A stretch of 19,635 bases of DNA, taken from Bacteroidaceae bacterium. Its GTDB lineage: Bacteria; Bacteroidota; Bacteroidia; Bacteroidales; Bacteroidaceae. Location: the NCBI GenBank assembly GCA_017548225.1, contig JAFYMV010000095.1, positions 1-19,635 on the forward strand. The letters are read 5' to 3'. Positions 14,128-19,635 of the stretch are shown one piece after another. The notes under the pieces are model-generated. The model did not search any database, was not told the origin of the DNA, and worked only from the letters and a program-made list of their open reading frames with translations. Each line of letters opens with the position of its first letter. Positions within the stretch are counted from its first letter, which is position 1. The position numbers and the translations under genes were made by a program.

Positions 14128-16272
14128 ATGGCAACATTACAATCAATTAGAAAACACGGCGCAGCCCTGGTCATCGTTATCGGTATCGCGCTGTTCGCAT
14201 TCATTGCCGGCGATGCCGCAAAGGTACTCCAGCCCGGCCAGAACTCACAGAATGTAGGTCAGATCAACGGTAAGAAGATCGAGGCTCAGTACTTCCAGCA
14301 GTTGGTTGAAGAGTACACCCAAGCCATCAACTTCATCCGTGGCGCCAACTCACTCACCGAGGCAGAGAGCGCACAGGTAAAGGATGAGGTATGGAACACC
14401 CTCGTAACCAACACCCTCATCGGTGAAGAGGCAGCTAAGCTTGGTCTTACCGTTACCACAGCAGAGCTTCAGGCACTCATCAACGAAGGTACCGACCCCA
14501 TGTTGGCCCAGTCAGCTTTCCGTAACGAGGCAGGCCAGTTCGATGGCGACATCCTCATGAAGTTCCTTGCCGAGTACGCAAATATGGACCCCGAGGTTAT
14601 GCCCGCCGAGTATGTTGAGTACTACAATCAGCTCTACAGCTACTGGAAGTTCATCGAGAGCAACCTCGTTAGCAGCCTTCTCATCCAGAAGTACGAAGCA
14701 CTCGTAGTTGGTGCCCAGTTCTCTAACCCCGTAGCCGCAGAGTACAGTTTCAATGCACGCAACAACCATGCTGAGGTAGCTTATGCCGTTGTACCTTACA
14801 ACAGCGTAGCCGACTCACTCGTCAAGGTATCAAGCAGCGATATCAAGAAGATTTACGATGCCAAGAAGGAGCTCTACAAGCAGCCCGCTGAGACCCGCGC
14901 CATCAGATATATCGATGTAACCGTAACTCCCAGCCAGGCCGACCGCGACGAACTCCTCAAGGAGGTTGGCGAGTATGCCGAGCAGCTTGCTACCGCTGAG
15001 GATTTCGGTGCACTCGTTCGTTTGGCCAACTCTACCGTTGCCTACTCTGAGGTACCTGTAACCAGCGCAGCACTCCCCGAAGATGTAGTAGCCAACCTCT
15101 CATCTGTGAAGGGCGACGCCGTATATGGTCCTTACTACAACCAAGCTGACGACACCTACAATGCTTTCCGCATTCTCGCTAAGGCTCAGTACCCCGATTC
15201 AGTACAGTTCCGTCAGATTCAGGTAGCTGATGCCGATGCAGCCCGTGCCAAGACTTTGGCAGACAGCATCTACACTGCAATCAAGGCAGTGAAGAAGAAC
15301 GCTAATTTCGCCGAGATTGCCGAGAAGTATGGTCAGTCAGCAGATCCCCAGTGGATTGCCACCTCAAACTTTGAGGGTGCAGCTGTAAACGGTGACAATG
15401 CCACCTACCTCAACACCCTCTTTGGTATGAAGAAGGGCGAGCTCAAGCAGCTCGACATCGCAGGCGGTCATCTCATCATCGAGGTACTTGACACCAAGAA
15501 TCCCGTTGAGAAGTACACTGCAGCCGTTATCAAGCGTCCCGCATACTTCAGCAACGAGACCTACACAGCAGCATACAACCAGCTCAGCGCTTTCGTAGCT
15601 AGCAACCAGACTCTCGAGAAGTTCGAGGCTAATGCAGAGGAAGCAGGCTTCCGCCTCTACCCCGTAGCCGAGCTCAGCAATGCAGCTCACACCATCGGGG
15701 GTGTACAAGGCACTCGCGAGGCACTCCGTTGGGCGTTCAATGCCGAGAAGGGCGAGGTATCTCACATCTTCGAGGCTGGTGCCAACGACCACCTCATGGT
15801 AGTAGCCGTTGCCGACATCCACAAGGCAGGCTATCGCCCCGTAGCACAGTTTGCAGACATGTTCCGCATCCAGGCTGTTAACGACAAGAAGGCCGACAAG
15901 ATTCTTGCTAAAGCAAAGAAGGTTGGCACCATGGAAGAGGCACTTGCTCTCGAGGGCGTTAAGGCCGACACACTCCGTCGCGTAACCTTCGGTTCAGCAG
16001 CTTATGTAGGTAAGGTACCCGCTAGCGAGCCCATCATCAGCGGTGCAGCAGCAGGTCTTGAGGAGGGCGAGTTCAGCGCTCCCATCAAGGGTAATGGTGG
16101 TGTATACTTCCTTCAGGTAGTAAAGAAGGGCAACGGTGTAGCCCAGTTCAATGCCGCTTCAGAGCAGCAGACTCTCGAGGCAGCAGCCGCACGCAACATC
16201 AATGGTGGCGCCATCCTCAACGAGCTCTACCGCAAGGGTGAGGTGAAGGACAACCGCTACCTCTTCTTCTAA
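14128..16272 (+). CDS. PpiD/SurA-like periplasmic folding factor (peptidylprolyl isomerase family)
   Basis: 714-residue protein anchored by one N-terminal helix (LVIVIGIALFAFIAG, residues 14-28), with the rest in the periplasm. The following segment NVGQINGKKIEAQYFQQLVEEYTQ is the SurA_N/PpiD N-terminal chaperone region, and WNTLVTNTLIGEEAAKLGLTVTTAEL is its typical continuation. Parvulin-like segments follow at about 345-455 (VQFRQIQVADADAARAKTLADSIYTAI to GGHLIIEVLD) but the canonical HILV and GGDLG signatures are altered, so isomerase activity is doubtful; E. coli PpiD is likewise inactive. It probably helps outer-membrane proteins leave the Sec translocon. Codon use is strongly biased, pointing to high expression. 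It closes the trpS-coaX-envelope gene run and is followed by a terminator. Confidence 0.88.
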   Translation: MATLQSIRKHGAALVIVIGIALFAFIAGDAAKVLQPGQNSQNVGQINGKKIEAQYFQQLVEEYTQAINFIRGANSLTEAESAQVKDEVWNTLVTNTLIGEEAAKLGLTVTTAELQALINEGTDPMLAQSAFRNEAGQFDGDILMKFLAEYANMDPEVMPAEYVEYYNQLYSYWKFIESNLVSSLLIQKYEALVVGAQFSNPVAAEYSFNARNNHAEVAYAVVPYNSVADSLVKVSSSDIKKIYDAKKELYKQPAETRAIRYIDVTVTPSQADRDELLKEVGEYAEQLATAEDFGALVRLANSTVAYSEVPVTSAALPEDVVANLSSVKGDAVYGPYYNQADDTYNAFRILAKAQYPDSVQFRQIQVADADAARAKTLADSIYTAIKAVKKNANFAEIAEKYGQSADPQWIATSNFEGAAVNGDNATYLNTLFGMKKGELKQLDIAGGHLIIEVLDTKNPVEKYTAAVIKRPAYFSNETYTAAYNQLSAFVASNQTLEKFEANAEEAGFRLYPVAELSNAAHTIGGVQGTREALRWAFNAEKGEVSHIFEAGANDHLMVVAVADIHKAGYRPVAQFADMFRIQAVNDKKADKILAKAKKVGTMEEALALEGVKADTLRRVTFGSAAYVGKVPASEPIISGAAAGLEEGEFSAPIKGNGGVYFLQVVKKGNGVAQFNAASEQQTLEAAAARNINGGAILNELYRKGEVKDNRYLFF

Positions 16273-16302
16273 GCTTACAAACAGAATTTTGACTAATTAA
16301 CC

Positions 16303-16337
16303 AAAAAAAATGCATAACGAATCGTTGTGCATTTTTT
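16303..16337 (+). terminator. Terminator after the ppiD-like gene
   Basis: Hairpin TGCATAACG / CGTTGTGCA (16311-16319 and 16323-16331, one T-G pair) with a three-base loop, extended by an A8 tract on the left and followed by T6. It lies 30 bases after the stop codon. The A and T flanks mean it could also stop leftward transcription. Confidence 0.9.
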
Positions 16338-17065
16338 GGTTTGAGGGATTTCCCAATAGACTATGCATCCCCCTCCAATCCTTGTGGGAAAATCTCCTAT
16401 AGTCAACAAGAGAAATATGTATTATAGAAAGTAATCAAGTCCATAATATTTTTTTCGATGAGAGTTTTTACGGTACAATAAAACAATTACCTAAGTCTAA
16501 TTCTTCTATATAACAAATTTGCCCCCCCTGATGCATAGAACTTTACATTCAGCTTTGCTAATATTTTTTTGCGCGCTCAATCTTCCTCATAAGCAGTTCT
16601 TGTTCATCAATTCCCACCTTTGTTTCATCATATTCTGATTTGTTTTTACCACAAAGTAGAATATCTTAGCCTTTTTGTGCGCAGTGGCAATAACCGCCTG
16701 CATATATCCGCTTCGTAAGCGTATCCTCCTGAAATATATTCTTAATGAGTTCTTTGCATCTTTTAATGTGTTAGCACAAAGTCTGAAAACCTACCCGACG
16801 GGATTCTTTCTTTTCGAGACCCGACTAGAAATGAGTTTGCCTCTTGATATCTTGTTGTTAGGGACTAGATTGCACCACTTACAGAACTTGGCAGGTATAT
16901 CAAACTTTTCAACAAAATCGTGTCCTAGTTCTCCTATCAATTGCAGAAGCGAATTGTTGCTCATTTCAGGCATGCTCATGGGATTAACGCCCAACAACAA
17001 TCAACATTGATTATATGTTAGAATAAATTATGACACTACAAATGTCAATAAAATACGAAAAGGCA
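16338..17065. other. Non-coding stretch between ppiD-like gene and mraY
   Basis: Apart from the transposase remnant nothing functional is seen. Bases 16338-16486 are AT-rich with no gene, tRNA or strong hairpin. Bases 17001-17065, downstream of mraY, hold only a weak five-base-pair fold-back (17031-17047). A plus-strand frame at 16675-17010 is the shadow of the remnant. Confidence 0.7.
16487..17000 (-). pseudogene. Decayed IS110-family transposase, C-terminal fragment
   Basis: Read on the minus strand, 17000 to 16794 gives GVNPMSMPEMSNNSLLQLIGELGHDF and FCKWCNLVPNNKISRGKLISS, the Transposase_20 domain of IS110 elements (helix-hairpin-helix followed by the LxPNNKISxGK block). After an in-frame TAG (16793-16791) the same frame continues with VFRLCANTLKDAKNSLRIYFRRIRLRSGYMQAVIATAHKKAKIFYFVV, the expected next block. 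A one-base loss in the A5 run near 16643-16647 then shifts the frame, and the C-terminal helix (VGIDEQELLMRKIERAKK) is read in another frame. The N-terminal DEDD catalytic half is absent, so the fragment cannot be active. The outer limits are approximate, and element ends are not visible. Confidence 0.78.
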
Positions 17066-18346
17066 CTATCGGATCTTCAAAGTAATGATGGTGAGCGCAG
17101 CCAAAATAATGGTCACAATCCAAAAGCGAACAGTGATTTTGGCCTCGTGGAGCAGAGTTTCGGGATGATACACCTTGATGGTGCATCCTGGGTCCATCTT
17201 CTGTACTTGAGCAACCGAAGTACGAAAATGATCATGAATAGGAGTACGCTTAAAAAAACGTTGCTTAACACCCTTCTTCTTGCCCCACTTATAGTAAAAG
17301 CGCTGGATGATAACAGAGAGACTCTCTACAAAGAATACGCCACATAAAAGAGGGATGAGCAACTCTTTACGAATGATAATAGCACTCACCGCAATAATAC
17401 CACCGATCGTGAGACTCCCTGTATCGCCCATGAACACTTGTGCGGGAAAAGCATTATACCAAAGGAAACCTATGAGAGCCCCCACAAAGGCACACAAGTA
17501 TACAACGAGTTCTTCAGACCCAGGGATATACATAATGTTAAGATAACTAGCCATGGAGATGTGACTAGACACATAGGCTAAGACACCCAAGACAACACCG
17601 ATGATAGCCGAATTTCCAGCGGTCATACCATCCATACCATCATTCAAATTAGCGCCATTCGACACGGCTGTAACTACGAGAATGGTCATAAAGCCAAACA
17701 GCACCCAACCTCCGAGTTGTCTGTGTTCGCCTAGCCAATTGAAAGCATTGGCATAGTCTAAATTATTGTTTTTAACAAAGGGAATTGTAGTCTTGGTCGA
17801 TTTCTGTGCCTCGATATTGTGGACAACTTCGGTGGTCTGTCCAGCATATCGCTGCACTTCGATATTCTCACGAATAACGGCCTGATCACTAAAATATAAG
17901 GTCAGCCCAACGATAACACCAAGACCGACTTGCCCGATTATCTTAAACTTACCATGCAAACCTTCTTTATCTCGTTTAAACACCTTAATATAATCATCAG
18001 CAAAGCCCAATCCACCCAACCACACGGTGGTAATGAGCATGAGTTGCATATATACATTATTCAAACGGCCCAAGAGCAAACAAGGAATGAGGATAGCAGC
18101 AAGAATAATGATACCACCCATTGATGGGATACCAATCTTCTGCACACCAAAGGGATCAATGCTAGCATCGCGCTGCGTTTCAGTAATTTGTTGGCGCTTA
18201 AGCAGATTAATAAAGTACTTACCAAACACAGTAGAAACCAACAATGCAATAAGGATGGCCAACAATGAACGGAATGAGATATAAGTAAACATTCTTGCGC
18301 CTGGCACATTGAGTTTGTTGAGATATTCGAAAAAATAATAAAGCAT
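17066..18346 (-). CDS. mraY: Phospho-N-acetylmuramoyl-pentapeptide transferase
   Basis: Integral membrane enzyme that joins UDP-MurNAc-pentapeptide to undecaprenyl phosphate, making lipid I. The 426 residues exceed the usual 320-360 because of an insert at about 152-213 (IRENIEVQRYAGQTTEVV to LGEHRQLGGW), as I recall for Bacteroidota MraY. Motifs: GFADDYIK with Asp117/Asp118, NLNDGMDGMTAGN at 234-245, FMGDTGS with Asp308, and TPIHDHFRT at 368-376 where most MraY proteins have HHH. About ten membrane segments are visible. The start MLYYFFEYLNKLNVPGARMF matches the family. Unusually it stands alone, not in a division and cell-wall (dcw) cluster, with a transposase remnant just downstream. A weak fold-back is the only terminator candidate. 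Confidence 0.95.
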   Translation of the reverse strand: MLYYFFEYLNKLNVPGARMFTYISFRSLLAILIALLVSTVFGKYFINLLKRQQITETQRDASIDPFGVQKIGIPSMGGIIILAAILIPCLLLGRLNNVYMQLMLITTVWLGGLGFADDYIKVFKRDKEGLHGKFKIIGQVGLGVIVGLTLYFSDQAVIRENIEVQRYAGQTTEVVHNIEAQKSTKTTIPFVKNNNLDYANAFNWLGEHRQLGGWVLFGFMTILVVTAVSNGANLNDGMDGMTAGNSAIIGVVLGVLAYVSSHISMASYLNIMYIPGSEELVVYLCAFVGALIGFLWYNAFPAQVFMGDTGSLTIGGIIAVSAIIIRKELLIPLLCGVFFVESLSVIIQRFYYKWGKKKGVKQRFFKRTPIHDHFRTSVAQVQKMDPGCTIKVYHPETLLHEAKITVRFWIVTIILAALTIITLKIR

Positions 18347-18401
18347 AATATGTACGTGAGTATCAATTGTGTTGATTTTACGATGTATTCAAAAGTGACT
18401 G

Positions 18402-18432
18402 CGAAGGTACTAAATAATTGATAAATGACAAA
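18402..18432 (-). promoter_or_regulatory. mraY promoter
   Basis: Minus strand TTTG (complement of 18429-18432), 19 bases, TACCTTCG (18409-18402), one base from TAnnTTTG. The leader would be about 50 bases and contains a small fold-back ATCAA-TTGTG-TTGAT (18362-18376). Confidence 0.7.
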
Positions 18433-18500
18433 AAACGGGACACACAAAATAAAGAATGTCAATATTCCACTAATTTTGTTTCTTATCTGCACTCTTATTC

Positions 18501-18532
18501 TTTGGTCGTTTACAAAATTCTCTATACCTTTG
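18501..18532 (+). promoter_or_regulatory. Promoter of the small outer-membrane protein gene
   Basis: TTTG (18501-18504), 20 bases, TACCTTTG (18525-18532): a full match to the Bacteroidetes consensus. It is divergent from the mraY promoter, with about 70 bases between them. The predicted leader of about 90 bases is AT-rich, without a strong structure. Confidence 0.82.
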
Positions 18533-18630
18533 TAGTGTTAGTCTTCTTTAAAAACTTGGATTACATAGTACAAGTTGAGTTGAACTAACATAGTAATAGT
18601 TATAATACAAACCATTAGCATTTTACAAGT

Positions 18631-19371
18631 ATGAAAAAAATTACATGTTTGGCAGCAATTGCTGCAATTTTGTTGTTCGCCACTCCTGCACAAGCACAAT
18701 TTAGCTGGGGTATTAAGGGAGGAGTAAACTTGGGGAACAACGACCTCACTATCTTGAAAAATAAAGAGACAGCATTGAATATGGGAAATTACACCGGTTT
18801 TTTTATCGGCCCCAAAGCTGAAGTACGCATTCCCATCATTGGCATTGGCGTTGAGGCTGCAGCGCTGTACGCAAACAAAGGCATGACACTCGCAGAAAAT
18901 GAGACTTTCATACAAAACAGTTTCCAAGTTCCATTAAACCTTAAGTATAGTTTCGGATTGGGCAACATCGCCAATATTTTTGTCGCTGCTGGTCCTGAAT
19001 TCGGTTTCAATGTAGGTGAGACATCTATGGTCGTTAACAATATCAAGACAGACGAAGTAACAAATATTACTAGCGGTGATATTTCTGCATATGTTGCAAA
19101 AAAGTCCACTCTAAGCATTAATGTTGGATTGGGAGCAACTCTACTCAAACATGTACAAGTTGGTGTAAACTACAATATGCCTTGGGGAAAGACTGGCGAA
19201 TTTGTATATATTGAAGCTTCTGAAATTGAGAATGCAGAGAACATTAAGAATGGAGAAAATGTTACTATAGACAGTGTTCAGGCATTAGCTGGCACTATTG
19301 ACAAAGCTAAGAACATTTACAATAATGTCATGTCAGGCACTGTACAAGTTTCCGTAGCATATCTCTTCTAA
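18631..19371 (+). CDS. Small outer-membrane beta-barrel protein (porin family, OMP_b-brl type)
   Basis: 246 residues with a signal peptide (MKKITCLAAIAAILLFATPAQA, cut before QFSWG). The mature protein begins with WGIKGGVNLG and alternates strands such as GFFIGPKAEVRIPIIGIGVEAAALYANKG, VPLNLKYSFGLGNIANIFVAAGPEFGFNVG and STLSINVGLGATLLKHVQVGVNYNMPWG, ending in VSVAYLF with a C-terminal Phe, the signal for BAM insertion. This is the eight-strand OmpA/OprF-like barrel common in Bacteroidota. A charged loop (IEASEIENAENIKNGENVTIDS) near residues 195-215 is probably at the cell surface. It has its own promoter and a long leader. Cargo or role is unknown. Confidence 0.82.
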   Translation: MKKITCLAAIAAILLFATPAQAQFSWGIKGGVNLGNNDLTILKNKETALNMGNYTGFFIGPKAEVRIPIIGIGVEAAALYANKGMTLAENETFIQNSFQVPLNLKYSFGLGNIANIFVAAGPEFGFNVGETSMVVNNIKTDEVTNITSGDISAYVAKKSTLSINVGLGATLLKHVQVGVNYNMPWGKTGEFVYIEASEIENAENIKNGENVTIDSVQALAGTIDKAKNIYNNVMSGTVQVSVAYLF

Positions 19372-19413
19372 TATCCCAATAGGATTATATAACAACTTAA
19401 AACGAATACCACT

Positions 19414-19635
19414 ATGGACAGACCTTATGTAGTAGGCATGGATATCGGCGGAACAAACACCGTATTCGGTATCGTAGATGCACGCGGTAACATCTTAAGC
19501 GTAGATTCTGTAAAGACTCAAGTATACAAAGAGTTTGGAGAATATGTTGCTGCTGTGGCAGAGAAGCTCATCCCCATGATTGAAGCTGTGGGAGGTACAA
19601 AGAAGATTAAAGGCATGGGTATAGGTGCACCCAAT
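19414..19635 (+). CDS. ROK-family sugar kinase, 3' end cut by window
   Basis: The first 74 codons are present: MDRPYVVGMDIGGTNTVFGIVDARG contains the ATP phosphate-binding loop DIGGTNT of the ROK/hexokinase-type ASKHA fold, and the segment ends in KIKGMGIGAPN, the start of the next conserved block (GIGxPG). It is most likely a glucokinase, but the substrate-specificity and zinc motifs lie outside the window, so N-acetylmannosamine or fructose kinase, or a regulator, cannot be excluded. The ATG follows the barrel gene by 42 bases with no terminator or clear promoter between, so they may be cotranscribed. Confidence 0.85.
   Translation, partial: MDRPYVVGMDIGGTNTVFGIVDARGNILSVDSVKTQVYKEFGEYVAAVAEKLIPMIEAVGGTKKIKGMGIGAPN

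Noticed and set aside
16675..17010. Plus-strand open frame of 111 codons between the ppiD-like gene and mraY
   Set aside because: The opposite strand reads as an IS110 transposase remnant over the same bases, so this frame is a shadow.
17031..17047. TGACA-N7-TGTCA fold-back as mraY terminator
   Set aside because: Only five base pairs with an AT loop and no clean T tract on the minus strand.

Overview
The window looks like a chromosomal segment of a Bacteroidota member, most likely order Bacteroidales (Prevotella/Bacteroides-like). This rests on the protein families and their lineage-typical forms (long LptF/LptG permease with a C-terminal extension, START-like domain protein, MraY with a roughly 60-residue insert, a PpiD-like 714-residue chaperone) and on several promoters of the Bacteroidetes type (TTTG, 19-20 bases, TAnnTTTG) in place of sigma70 boxes. 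Genus cannot be fixed from the sequence alone. Both ends are cut: topB lacks its 5' end and the last gene, a ROK-family sugar kinase, lacks most of its 3' end.

Layout. Positions 1-1842: topB (DNA topoisomerase III), closed by a hairpin terminator shared with the convergent unit on its right. Positions 6377-1985, minus strand: a three-gene unit lptF/G-type permease, ribBA, aspartate-type aminotransferase, read from a promoter at 6403-6433; the permease and ribBA overlap by 17 bases. Positions 6378-7485: a single minus-strand START-like gene with its own promoter and strong terminator, enclosed by two perfectly identical 101-base inverted repeats (6482-6582 and 7340-7440). Positions 7486-16272, plus strand: trpS, coaX, an outer-membrane barrel protein, a TPR protein, lptC, a CNNM/CBS membrane protein (gldE/corC type) and a PpiD-like chaperone, with short gaps or overlaps and probable internal promoters; a strong terminator follows. 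Positions 16338-17065: a decayed IS110-family transposase fragment. Positions 18346-17066: a lone mraY on the minus strand, divergent from a small outer-membrane barrel gene (18631-19371) followed by the ROK kinase.

How the genes fit together. Most encode envelope biogenesis: LptF/G and LptC belong to the lipopolysaccharide export bridge, PpiD-like and the two barrels concern outer-membrane protein traffic, and MraY makes lipid I of peptidoglycan. trpS, coaX, ribBA and the aminotransferase are housekeeping metabolism. I found no defence system, CRISPR array, prophage, tRNA or rRNA. The most unusual structure is the pair of 101-base inverted repeats carrying outward-facing promoter-like sequences around an invertible-looking 757-base cassette, with a diverged relative of the same repeat beside the lptF promoter. 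Short tandem micro-repeats that have entered coding sequence in topB and lptC are a second, independent oddity.
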